Assembly: GCA_039707465.1 (NCBI GenBank)
Contig: CM077644.1
Coordinates: 204,481,962-204,545,961, forward strand
Direction: 5' to 3'
Length of the DNA stretch: 64,000 bases
Source of the DNA: Rhabdophis nuchalis
Lineage: Eukaryota > Chordata > Lepidosauria > Squamata > Natricidae
This document shows, in pieces, positions 51,537-62,486 of this stretch. The notes below the pieces were generated by a model. That model was not told where the DNA came from. It saw nothing but the letters and a program-made list of their open reading frames with translations, and ran no database searches. The position numbers were made by a program, and so were the translations under genes. The first letter of the stretch is position 1, and each line of letters opens with the position of its first letter.

Positions 51537-53941
51537 GTAAGTTTCTCTTTTTCTAGTTGCATATAATTGTATCATATGTTAGACATATAAATGTAGAATG
51601 TTTTAAATAAAATTATGCAATAAACACAATTTGAAAGGTTACTTATTAGATTCTGGATTGTACAAAAATACAATATATGTTTGCCAACTGATATAGAAAA
51701 TTCCAAAAGTTAGAGGCTAGTAGTAGAGGATTATAATTATTTTTATTCATACTAAGTCAACTGGTGGTTATATTTTGTTTGTTGGACTTTAGTAGGGATA
51801 TGACGGTGATCTGGTGATACACCTAAGGAGATAAGCAAAATTAAGGGGGGTTACTCAAAATAATTGCATTAAGCTTACCAAATTTAGCACCTAGTTAGCA
51901 TTTTGGGAGGAGGGAAAATTGCTAAGTATCTTTTTATTGCTAAGTATCTTTTTAAACATACAAGTAAAACTATAGAGTTCTTTCATTCGTTTTTAAGGAT
52001 ATATAAGGTACTATACTTCTAAAAAAATTTAAGAATAGAAAATATACAACAGTATAATTACTTTAAATCAGATGGCTAGTAGGTAGTGAAATAGGGCTGT
52101 ATGCCCTTGAAAGAGTATTGAATACAGCTAGAATAATGTTTAGTCCTGTGCATAATTTTAGACTCAAATAGAATGCTTTGGAATGCATGAAGTTGTCAGA
52201 CCTCTCATGTCTTTAGCTTCAGTGCAATAACTGTGGAACACAACTATGAATTTCCAAGAAATGAAATGACTGCATTAAAGAATTGCAAAAAAGAATTTTG
52301 TTCCTGTCCTCATGTTCTAAAACATTTTTCTTAGTGGTCGGTGTGTGTGTGTGTACATATTTGTATTAATATTTCTCTTGGTGGTCATTATATTTTGTAT
52401 AAAATATTGTGATTTTAATTACGATTAATTGATTTTTAACTATGAAAAATGTAGTACAAGATATATAGGATTCAAATAATTTTACTGCAGACTATAAGTA
52501 AAATGCTTATTTGTGCAAAAGGTTAAGGCCGTATTCAAATGGCTTAGTGGTTATTTTTGTTTGATAGTATTAGTTTACTAAATGCATTTAGACTGGATGC
52601 AAATGGAATATTATATGTATAGCACTTTAAAACAATGACTCGGATTGCCATTGTTTCAAGCCATGATTTGCCTAACTGATTAAATCGTAATTATTTAGGC
52701 TTTTATTCCGTCATTAATTTTTAAGCAAACTATGGCCTAGACTTTAACCTTGAGTCATAGTTGGTTTCATGCTACAAGCTGAGCCAAAATCAAATGAACA
52801 ACAACATACTAGTACATGTTAAGAACCAGTCCTGAACACACAGCTGCATCCTGATTATTTTAGAAAAAAATAGCTTCAAAATAGCTGTTAGCTAAGGAGA
52901 ATTGGTACTTGTTATTCTTGGTAATCTCAAGTCTTTCTTGAGCTTTCATTCATATAGCACAATGACTAATTTTCAAATAGTGACATATCTTCATTTTTGA
53001 TAAAAGCAAAGAAGTACTGGCACTGGGGCTATGACATAACGTCTTTCATCAGATAGATTACTCCACCTTCATTTGTGTGATTCCTTGTTCAATGGTTAAG
53101 CCAAAATCAATGAAGCAGCACTTTTGGTCTCCAAAAGAATTCATTCTACTGGAATCCCCAAAAAAATTTTTTTTGTAAAATGAGAGCAAGCCAAATGAAC
53201 ACTAATATATGTTTTTACTATTTGCCATAATTTAGTTTGATATTGAAAGCAAGACTATGTATCAATATTGACAGAAAAGGTTTTTTAAAAAAAGAGTTGA
53301 AAGTAACAGGAGTGATTCAGTTAACTTTTTAAATGAAGCTAATTTATTTTATTATAACATTTCAGGTAGCGGATATCAAACGGGTGAACAATCTTATCAC
53401 AGATCAGGACTTCTTTGCACTAAGAACTATTAAAATTCCAGTTAAAAAGTTCAGCCTTCTGACGGAGACACACTGTTTTCCAAAAAATAGACAGAATTCA
53501 AGATCTGCCTCCTCTTCATATTCCACAGAATTCTCAGATTCATCACTAGCACCTGAGTTGTTCTCATCTACTGAAACAGCTGGTAACTTTTTGAAAGAAG
53601 TGGACCGTGATATAGAACAAATAGTGAAGTGTAATGCTACTAAAAGAGAAAATCTTAATGAAGTTGTTTCTGCTTTATCAACCCAGCAATTGAACTTTGA
53701 ACCAGATGGTAAACCTGTCAGACAGAAAGATCCTTATTATGGTGCAGACTGGGGAATTGGATGGTGGACAGCAGTGGTAATAATGGTGGTAGTAGGCATT
53801 ATAACACCTGTTTTTTATCTTTTATACTATGAAGTTTTGGTCAAAGTGGACGTCAGTCATCATTCTACAGTGGAATATTCATTAGTTGCACCATCTCAGT
53901 CAAAGCCATTAGAAAATGAGATAAAGCAGCCTATTTCATGA
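51264..53941 (+). CDS. LYSMD3: LYSMD3, LysM and transmembrane protein
   Basis: Two coding exons (51264-51536 and 53366-53941, phase 0) give 282 residues. The N-terminal half is acidic then basic ([28 protein letters not shown]). The LysM domain covers about residues 69-115 ([19 protein letters not shown], then [20 protein letters not shown]) and is split by the intron. A conserved [15 protein letters not shown] helix lies near 166-180. One membrane segment spans about 224-246 ([18 protein letters not shown]). A short luminal tail follows. The family is Golgi and cell-surface associated and linked to glycan (chitin) sensing, by published family knowledge. The C-terminus is about 24 residues shorter than human as recalled. 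Neighbour order supports the call. Confidence 0.97.
53366..53941 (+). CDS. LYSMD3: LYSMD3 exon 3 (last coding)
   Basis: Acceptor CATTTCAG. It starts [10 protein letters not shown] and ends QPIS with a TGA at 53,939. It holds the second half of LysM, the linker, the membrane segment and the tail. The upstream in-frame Met at 53,333 is intronic. Confidence 0.96.
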   Translation, partial: VADIKRVNNLITDQDFFALRTIKIPVKKFSLLTETHCFPKNRQNSRSASSSYSTEFSDSSLAPELFSSTETAGNFLKEVDRDIEQIVKCNATKRENLNEVVSALSTQQLNFEPDGKPVRQKDPYYGADWGIGWWTAVVIMVVVGIITPVFYLLYYEVLVKVDVSHHSTVEYSLVAPSQSKPLENEIKQPIS

Positions 53942-56900
53942 GGATTAAGTTTTGGTTTTACATGGTAAATGTCTGAGCATTCTTGCTGTGTATTCTGCAA
54001 AGAAGCATGAGCATGTTCTGAGTGGAGCTGTAAAGTGGCTATCTCTGATGGTAATATACCATGTTGTGGAAAAGTTGTCAATATATTGAAAAATTGAAAG
54101 TTTATCTGGATCTGATAAAAATATGGATTTAAGCTGCCACCTTGCCATTGAAATCAATAGGACTGAAATCAATCTAAGTGAAGTCCCTTACAGTAAACTT
54201 CATATTCACTTAATATGTTTAGTCCGGCTTTAATGGCATGGAGATTCTATGTATATCAAAAAATACCTTCGATCAAAGTATGGTTGAATTAGGAATAGTT
54301 TGGTTTATTAGATTTACTGAGCAAGCACACTGCTTGGTATTGCTGAACAGGATAATCAGTTTGAATTATTTGAAGAGCACTATATAATGAAAAGGAACCA
54401 ATGATTCATATGATTCCTTTGTTCGAACTGCAGTGAGTTTCAGAGAATGAAAACTTAAGCTGAAAAAAGGTGAAAGAATTCCACATTCTTTGAAATTCTT
54501 TGTTCCTGGAGTGCTTGTTGCATTGTATAATACTGCGTATCTTCAACTGCAGAAGAGCTGTTTACTGTACACAAGCAATTTGCACAAACTCCCTCTTCTC
54601 TTATAAATGATTTAGAATTAAAGCGAAAGAGTACTAGCTATTTGCAGGAAACCAGGAACGGTAATATGAAAATCTGATTTCTTCCAAGATCATAACAATG
54701 ACATTGTGGAAGTTAAAACTCCATTACCACTAATATATCACATGTACAGTTGAGCTGAATATTGTGCTAAGCCATTAAATGCTTGGGCTTTCATTTGATA
54801 TATTATTTTAACCTAACCATTAAAGAAACTTTTTGACTTGGTCTGCTAGTTAATTTTTTTTAAGTGGACACTGGTTCAGCAGTTATGGTTTAATGCACTT
54901 TATAAAGCTAAATCTGTACATGGATAAGACTTAGAGGATGGCAGCCACACAAAATGTATAAAAATATATTAATTCCTTCCGTTAAACAAATGCAGTATTA
55001 GTGGCTTATTTTCTTCTTGAATCTTCTAATTTGGAACTTTTCTATTGTTTTTGCAACCATTTAGGGATTTCCTTCATTAGCTACCTAATCAATATTATTT
55101 TAGAAAGCAAACCTATTGTTCCTTAGGGTATTATTGGAAGTGTATTACAAATGTATACTTAAGAGAGGGAAAAGGTTATTCTTTTAATTTTAGCATATGA
55201 CTACAGTAGTTGCAAAGCAAAGAAATATAAGTGGAAAATGTAAAGACGTGTTCTACAATTGGCACATGAATACGTACATTAGAAGGCCAAGTATGGCTGA
55301 CTGATAGAACTAGAAAACAGAAAATAATAAGCTGTGCAAGACTATTTTAAAGATCTCTATGCCCTAAGACATACATATAGTAATATTTTTCAACCATCTA
55401 TACTTTTTGAAGTACCAGAAATTGAGTACCTCAAATATGCTACTTTTTTTCCCTTATAACTTGAATTAAGGCATTTGTAAAGAAAATATTAAAGGAAGAT
55501 ACAGTATAACAGTCTTGGGTTTTATCATAGGTCCGGAGTTGTGCCTTATTTCTACAACTGAAAAATGTTAATCTATAGTGTTTCATAAGTAGTATACTTA
55601 CAAATGGAAGGGTTCTTCATAAAAATTATGCAAACAAGTCCATTTTGAAACTAAGGTCAAGAATGCGTAAGCTATAATTCCTTACACAGTGTTGCTGTAT
55701 GTTTTTATCTTTTCCAAACTACATTTTCATCATGTGAAGGACTGAAAAGACTATGAAAAGATTACATGGTTAAAGGAAAAACCTGGAGTACTAAATTAAG
55801 AAATACCACTAAAACAAAGCAATTAAGTTCAGAATATAAGATTTGTGAGTATACTACATAACTGAAGCATATGAAATAATTTTAATTGCCATTTGGAAAA
55901 GAAATTTTCACAAAATGAGATTTATTAAGTTTCAGAATGTATCAAAAGGCCTTTGGCCAGAGTATTATTTCAAAAAGAATATAAATAAATACATATATAT
56001 TTCTAATTTTGTTTAGAGTGATGAATCAACCATATGAATTGTAGAATGCATATATTTAGTAATGCGACATATATTTATTCCATAAAGTCTAAAGAAAGCT
56101 TGTGAATGGTAAACTATAAATTCTTATATAAAGAGTTTAAATAATAAACTCTTAAAAGGAAAAAGAAATACACTAAAATCAAGTACAATTCAGATAGAAA
56201 TATACATAGAAATACTCTAGAATACTCATAGAAATACATAGAAATACTCTATATAGAAATATCTCGCTGAATTATGCAAAGGGGGATTGAGATTCTAAAT
56301 GCTTTGAATTATTAAAAGATTTACAAAATACTGTGATTCCGTAGAGTATATAATCCATCATATATATTCTTCAAGAGTATTTTTCTACTTATAAAATGCA
56401 TCCTAGAATTTTTCAAAGGTGTGCTGATATTCAAAGTTGTCATGTTTTATGCAGTTGTATTGGGGGAGCGGAAATTTCAACCAGTCTTAATTTTTTGGCA
56501 GACTATCAAATTTTCTAGCTGAAAGATGAAATTGACAATGACTTTACCTTTTCCATGCCACCTATAAAATATGACAGTGGCATAGCTGTTTTAAAAACAC
56601 CTATGGTGGAAGTTTTGTGCCAAATCTAATTACTGTACATAGATCGGGCAAACCAGGTAAGCCCCACTCAGAATTGCCTGACCATACATTATTGGGCAAC
56701 CTTTGGTACTTGAACTAATTTTAACCCCTTATGGGGTTAATTTTATATCTCCTTTTCCTACTCTACATTTTCTGATATTTAAATTGAGTAAGTTGGGGAA
56801 AACATTAACATTAATTGCACTTCTCCCATAATCTACCTTTAAGCATGGCTGTATTCCTGCAATCACAATTTAATGCAAGTAGTTTCATAGCAGGATTCTG

Positions 56901-58559
56901 GATTATCTAGTGCCCTATCTCCTCCTCTCCAGTATCCCCCACTGGTAAAAAAACCCCAAATCCCACTTGCTTTTCTGAATTTGTGGCAGGAATGGGGATT
57001 CAAGTGTTAATTTTTATGATTTTGTTTAGCCGTGTTTTGTTATTTTACTGAGTGCTAATCATACAAAATTATTCCCCAAATCATCCAGATTATCGAAGGA
57101 AACTTGACAGTCTTGTCAGGAAAATAAAAGAGTGGTACATTAAACAGAAGCTTCCACTAAAAATGTGATCAGAACAGGTGCTTTGAAATACAAAGTGAAA
57201 AAGCCTAAGCAGGAATTTATCTGAATTGTAGTACATCTAAATTTCCCCTTCAATTCAATTTTTGGTTTTGGTCACACAAAGAACCACTTTACTCTCATAC
57301 TCCATGTTTGGGATGACGTACACTCTTCTTCATGATCTCACCAGCATACAAGACACATTTGCTACATAGCAGATTTCTTACCTACTAGATTTATCAATCT
57401 TCTGGGAGTTCATTATTGAATTGTAAAGCTAAAGAAAAATTATTTGTAGTAGGAATCTCAATTCATGTCCTATAACTGAAAATTTCTCCATTATACTGAT
57501 AGACTGAAGAATGTCAGCATAATATCCAAAATAATTCACTATATATTGTACTGGTGGGGATAGAAGTGAATGTCTCATTTCTTTATTGTAAACAAAATGC
57601 ATGCCTTGGGCTCGCAATCTCTAGTTTTTAGCTTGATGCATTAACCTGAGGTAATGATCTCTGCCTTTTGAAAGATAAATACTGCTGTCATAGTCCATAG
57701 ATATCCAACAGAAGACATGATAATCTCACATGCACCATTAGGCCTTTGAGCAAATGACATTAAGTATGTAATTTCTGTGATGTGATTGACAAATTACATA
57801 TTTTATGTAATTTGCATGATAAAAGTCACGTGCATAGCATTAATTCAAGAGGAGGTGGTAGATGGGTCAGAAATTATTCAACACACTAAACCTAAGGATG
57901 ATTTCTTGAGACAGACTATTACCTCCATATAGGCTGATAAAATCAATGGTTTACTTGAGGAATTCACAGTTGCTTGTACTCAATTATATTCCTAGAGAGG
58001 CTTTAATCAATAAGGAGTGGCATTGGTTTTATAAACTGATAGCATATTCAGAACCTGCCCATTTCCTCAAGTGAGGAGGGGGGATCAAACTACCGTAATT
58101 CATACAATACAGTGGTTTAATCAGCTCTAAAGGGTATGTAATTGGAATCAGATCTGAGCACTTTCACTTGTCAGATGTCTAGAATAATCCTCATAGGAAC
58201 CCTAGAGATGTTCTCTGCCAGTCATGACTGAGTCATTTTAAAGAGTATTCCTGGCTGGCATTCTGTAGATGCCATGGAAAAATAAAGTTTTGCCACTCTT
58301 ACTGCTTTGATGTAGTCCTTAATATGGACTCTAATATGTGTTTATTCAGATTAATCTTCATTTTTCAACCCTATTGTTTCATCTCATTAAGCTTTTCTAA
58401 AAACTACTGAATCCATTAAGATCCACAGACAGAAAGAGGGTGCATGGAGTCAATCCAATCTAAAGTCATTGTCACCCTCTCATCTAAAAGTGTGAGTGGG
58501 GTTTCAGTGAAGCTTGAAGTAAAGCCTTAAGAAATTCTGCAAATTCCCTTTGAAAACCA
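53942..58559. other. LYSMD3 3' UTR and downstream, no further gene recognised
   Basis: AT-rich. Candidate polyadenylation signals (for example AATAAA at 55,984) exist, but the transcript end cannot be fixed. The minus strand was read for POLR3G exons without success. No transposon was recognised in this 4.6 kb. Confidence 0.6.
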
Positions 58560-58687
58560 GTTGGTGCTGGGGCAGTTCAGGCAAATAGGACCTTCCAGTC
58601 AGTGTTGCGGGAAGGAAAAGTCTGGCCATAGGGACTGTGGGATACCTCGGAGCCTGACTCTCTCCCACCTTTGTTTAGCATCTATAT

Positions 58688-58851
58688 CAGAGATGGCGAA
58701 CCTATGGCATGCATGCCACAGAGCCATTTGGCAAGGCGTTGCTCTGTTAGGTGGCCAGTGCGCATGTGCACACTGGCCAGCTGATTCAGCCATTTTTAAA
58801 GCCATTTTTCGCCCTCCCCAGGCTTTATGTGAAAAAGGTTCGCCATTTCTG
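58688..58851. mobile_element. hAT-like MITE (family D) with exact 8-bp target duplication
   Basis: It begins CAGAGATGGCGAACC and ends GGTTCGCCATTTCTG, inverted repeats of about 15 bp. It is flanked by ATCTATAT at 58680-58687 and 58852-58859. The 164 bp interior is GC-rich and without a gene. Removing it restores a continuous L2 sequence, proving insertion order. Confidence 0.9.
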
Positions 58852-59010
58852 ATCTATATGAAGCCATTGGGTGAGATCATCCATCAGCACAGGATTAAAT
58901 ACAATCAGTCCGCTGATGGTACAGTTGTCTATAGCCAGATAGTATTGTCAAGGGTCTTTTCCACTAACTGGAGTCAGTCCTAGCAACACAGAGACACATT
59001 AGTGTGTAGA

Positions 59011-59203
59011 CAGTGGTGAAATACAATTTTTTTTACTACCATTCTGTGGCGTGGATTGGTGGGCGTGGCAGCAAGGGAAGGATGCGGCAAAATCTCCATT
59101 CCCACCCCACTATGGGACCAGCTAGAGTTAGTGTTTGCCGGTTCTCCAAACTACTCAAAATTTCCGCTACCGGTTCTCCAGAACCTGCTGAATTTTACCC
59201 ATG
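59011..59203 (+). mobile_element. hAT-like MITE (family C)
   Basis: It starts CAGTGGTGAAATACAA and ends GAATTTTACCCATG. The flanks TGTGTAGA and GTTGTAGA are a degraded 8-bp duplication. It is the same family as the reverse copy at 9,232-9,429 (shared GTGGGCGTGGC, CAAAATCTCCATTCC, CCGGTTCTCCAGAACC words). Confidence 0.8.
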
Positions 59204-60254
59204 GTTGTAGAACTTTCCAAGTCTAGAGAATTCCCATCTCTGAATCTGGATGGGGATGCAATTCCTCTGACAATCTAGGAACATTTGTGGATGCACAGTT
59301 CCTGCTTGAGCAGGGGACAGCTGTAGTTAGTAGCCGTTATATATAAATGCATCATGTACGCCAACTGCATCCATTCCTAGAATGCAAGGTTGCGCTCAGG
59401 GTCACTAATGACTTAGTCCCTTCCCAGTTCTGGTGCAACACACACTATTGTACTAAGGTTTAGGGTTGTCCTGAGCAGTGTTCAGAAATTATTCCAGAAT
59501 GCAGTGGTCCTGAATGTATTTTGGATCAACTTCTGAATGCTAGAATATCTGCAATGTTGGGTATACTTTTGAATGCTCTCATGACACTGCACTGGCTTCC
59601 AGTTGATTTTTTTTAGTGCAATTTAAGGTGCTGCTGGCTACCTATAACACCACACATGACCAGGTTATTTGAGATTGTCTGATCTCAGTTGTGTTGTGTT
59701 CATCTGACCTACCAGATCTGACAGGGTGGCATGCACCAAATCTCTTCTATCAAACAATGCCACCTAGTGAGATTTAGGCAGCATGTATTTTCGTTCACAG
59801 TGCCTGTTCCATGAAACACGATCTCTCTCCATTGAGATCCAGATCACCCTGACTCTACTGTAATCCTTCCAGAAAGTCTTGAAGGCTTGATTTTTCTCCA
59901 GTCAGTGGGGCCACACTAAAATGTATGGAATGTTGATTAAGAGATAGTTTTATAATCCTCATTTACACTGTAATGTTTCTATGATTTCCTATATTTTTCT
60001 ATATTTTGCTAAATTCACAAGGTTCAGATAGGCAGCTGCCTAAATTATACATAAATGTAAATAGACAGATAGACACTAATATAGTCCTGCCCATTTAACT
60101 TCCTTTACTCTGGCTTGCAGTGATTCAATACATATTTAATAAAACTCTCATCTTAAAACATTTATGTCACTGTTGTGATAACTGGTAGAGAGAACCAATA
60201 ATGTCCTTTTGCACTTCCAATTTTATCGTCCTATGTTTTGTACATGTGCATGTA

Positions 60255-60345
60255 TGTGCCTTTGAGTCAGGGTTAACTTACTTCTATCATAGGGTTGTGA
60301 GAAATTGACTGGCTCAAGGTCACCCAGCTTGCTTTGTACTGTTGG
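60255..60345 (-). repeat. tRNA-derived SINE body fragment
   Basis: GAAATTGACTGGCTCAAGGT and CACCCAGCTTGC are the reverse of the GCTGGGTGACC...GCCAGTCA body of the SINEs at 6.4 and 18.3 kb. Head and tail not seen. Confidence 0.55.
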
Positions 60346-60480
60346 AAGTAAAATCTGATCGGGTTCCAAGGCAGGAGAAAGATGCTGGAAAAATGAATTG
60401 GAAGCAGGCTGTAGGAAAGGAGATTTCCATTTATTAGAAATCAGATGTGAAGTGACATAGCAATCAGCAATAAGTTACGG

Positions 60481-60586
60481 CAGGGGTCTCCAACCTTTGC
60501 AACTTTAAGTCTGAAGGACTTCAGCTCCCAGAATTCTGGGAGCTGAAGTCCTTCAGACTTAAAGTTGCAAAGGTTGGAGACCCCTG
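60481..60586. mobile_element. Perfect 106-bp palindromic MITE (family B, hAT-like)
   Basis: It starts CAGGGGTCTCCAACCTTTGC and its second half is the exact reverse complement around a central AATT, with no mismatch. The flanks AGTTACGG and TGTTATGG look like a slightly mutated 8-bp target duplication. The core words CTTTAAG and CTCCCAGAATT are shared with family A. Confidence 0.88.
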
Positions 60587-60984
60587 TGTTATGGGATAGC
60601 TGACAAAACAGTCTGCTGAATGGATGGATTTTTATGTGGTTCTAGGGCTTTGCGATTTAGATGCCCAGATTCATTGTGAAATGTAATTTAGTCTGTACTT
60701 GAGTGTGCCCTTTTAGTATTCTAATTATTGTTGCCTGACTCCTATTGTGGTTGGGAAGTCATGCCCTGTCAATGGAACTGGGTGGGGAATGTACCCTGGA
60801 TTTTAGGCGTCTGTCTCTTTTTTTAATCTGATCAATTCCTGCCTTCTGTGGAGTCTGTAGCTGAAGCCGTTTTGTTTATGAACGGATTAGTTTGTGAAAC
60901 TAAATATACATTCACAGGGGTCAGCTGTTTAAATGGTTTTATTTCAGGGAAGCCTTTTCCAGAAGGGGAGGTATTTCTTTGCTA

Positions 60985-61030
60985 ATGTGGGGGGGGGGGT
61001 TCTTATATTAAAAGAGGGGGGGGGGAGATA
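60985..61030. repeat. Paired G-runs
   Basis: Two uninterrupted runs of ten or more G separated by TTCTTATATTAAAAGA, a simple-sequence feature with G-quadruplex potential. Confidence 0.8.
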
Positions 61031-61273
61031 TTTCTTACAGTATCTAAGGTGGGGCTAGAAGTCACATTCTGGTTTCTAGCCTGGTATGTTAACTAACCAG
61101 ATTGTGTTTTCTAAACACTTTCTAGTTTTTAGTAAAATGCTGGATCACTCCAGCCAGTTTTATGTGGCTTTTATTTTTTTTTACCTTGATAGTAATTCCT
61201 TTTCAACACAAGAGTGGTGCAACAGCGTCTAAGATCTGTAGAACAGTAGTAAACGTTAATTTGTCTGTCAGTC

Positions 61274-61317
61274 CTGCATTTTAATCAGAGGTGGGCTGCA
61301 TTTTAATCAGAGGTGGG
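61274..61317. repeat. 22-bp tandem duplication
   Basis: CTGCATTTTAATCAGAGGTG plus GG is present twice head-to-tail without mismatch, indicating a recent slippage or duplication. Confidence 0.85.
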
Positions 61318-61619
61318 CAATGGAGGGCTCTTTAACATCCAAATGGTATTGCATTTATTGCTGTTTCTGAGCTCAAGGGATGCAATGCTTAATTGAGGGA
61401 CAGTGATTGGGTTCTTTATATCCCACCAAACACAGCATGAGACAGAGGATCTGAAAGGACACAGACGAATGGTTTATTGAGGATCCCATCTAAAAATCCC
61501 ACGAAATCCAGAACATTCATGAGTTCAAGCACCCCGTTTTTTACCTAGATCCCTTCCTAAATACTGTACTTAGGAAGCACAAGTGAGAGAGGGTGGCATT
61601 TTCTTTCGCACAACCCAAG

Positions 61620-61981
61620 AGCGCTTTTGCAGTGTCAGCTGTCGCGTAGCCGCATCTTCAGTCTCGCAGGCAATCCCCACGTGCAACCGCATCCCCTTCT
61701 AAAGGCAAACCCTCATTCCCCCACTCCCCACCCCGTTCCTTCCGTCTGACGCGTTACTGCAGTGGGGAAGAGCCGGGTGGGGGACCACCCGATAAGCCGA
61801 GCCGGGTTACGCTGAGGAGCTGGTGATTCAGTCCCCGCCTCCAGCTCCTCCTCCTGCCGGATCCGCCCTCCTCGTCTAAGCGACGCGTCCGGGACGTCCG
61901 CAACACGCGATCCTAGCCCCAAACACCGCAGGCAGGAGTCGGGTCGTGTGGCCGCAGCGCTTCGTTTGGCGGCCGGCTGTG
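61620..61981 (+). promoter_or_regulatory. MBLAC2 CpG-rich promoter
   Basis: GC and CpG content rises sharply from about 61,620 to beyond 62,560. CCCCGCCTCC (about 61,832) is a GC box. In human this island is shared head-to-head with POLR3G (recalled). On the minus strand a possible donor (AG/GTAAAA near 61,548) could belong to a divergent transcript, but no coding exon follows that I could identify. Confidence 0.65.
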
Positions 61982-62486
61982 ATGTCGGCGCTGGAGTGGT
62001 TCGCGCATAAGTCTCTGGGCGGAGGTATCTACTGGATCCAAGAGCGCTTCTACGAGTCGGGCAACCGGGCCAATATCTGGCTGGTGCGCGGCTCCCAGCG
62101 GGACGTGGTGATCGACACGGGACTGGGGCTGCGCAGCCTCCCCGACTACCTTCACTTGGCTGGGCTTTTGGATCCCGACCCGGCCCAGGGCGACCAGGAG
62201 GGAGCCGGTCTCGGCGAAGCAGAGAAGGAGCTCGCAAGCGGTGAGCGGCGGCGGCGGCCGTTGCTAGCCATCGCCACCCATGTGCACTTCGACCACTCGG
62301 GCGGACTGCACCAGTTCGAGGAGGTGGCCGTGCACAGCGCCGAGGCCCCAGCCCTGCGCCGCGGCGATAACTACGAGACCGTCACTTGGCTCTCGGACAG
62401 CGAGGTGGTGAGGCAGCCCAGCCCCGGCTGGAGGGCCAGGCAGTTTCGAGTGCGACCCGTCCAGCCAACGCACGTCTTGCAGGAGG
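61982..62486 (+). CDS. MBLAC2: MBLAC2 exon 1 (partial gene)
   Basis: A metallo-beta-lactamase-fold protein; MBLAC2 has been described as an acyl-CoA hydrolase (family knowledge). 168 codons plus one base, from [20 protein letters not shown] through [10 protein letters not shown] and [13 protein letters not shown] to the metal-binding [10 protein letters not shown] (HxHxDH at residues 100-105), then [20 protein letters not shown]. It ends LQEG at donor GTAAGA, phase 1. The MSALEW start is conserved, so an in-frame Met 12 codons upstream is rejected. About 17 extra residues, rich in Glu/Gly/Arg (about 64-91), precede the RRPLLA block compared with human as recalled. The second exon is beyond the window. 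Confidence 0.96.

Larger units (their letters stand above)
58560..60075 (+). mobile_element. Ancient decayed L2 LINE, interrupted by two DNA elements
   Basis: Recognisable pieces: MKPLGEIIHQHRIKYNQSAD (58,858 on; RT YADD region), LHWLPVD near 59,598, and a 3' region resembling the L2 tail near 60,020. Many stops. Two MITEs are inserted (58,688-58,851 and 59,011-59,203). It is much older than the other L2 copies. Confidence 0.7.

Noticed and set aside
57060..57110. Minus-strand Asp-rich words near 57,080 as a POLR3G C-terminus
   Set aside because: Only a few acidic residues agree and no upstream exon or splice site fits, so it is treated as chance.
61946..61981. Upstream in-frame Met ([12 protein letters not shown]) for MBLAC2
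   Set aside because: The conserved family start is MSALEW at 61,982. The extra residues are 5' UTR translation.
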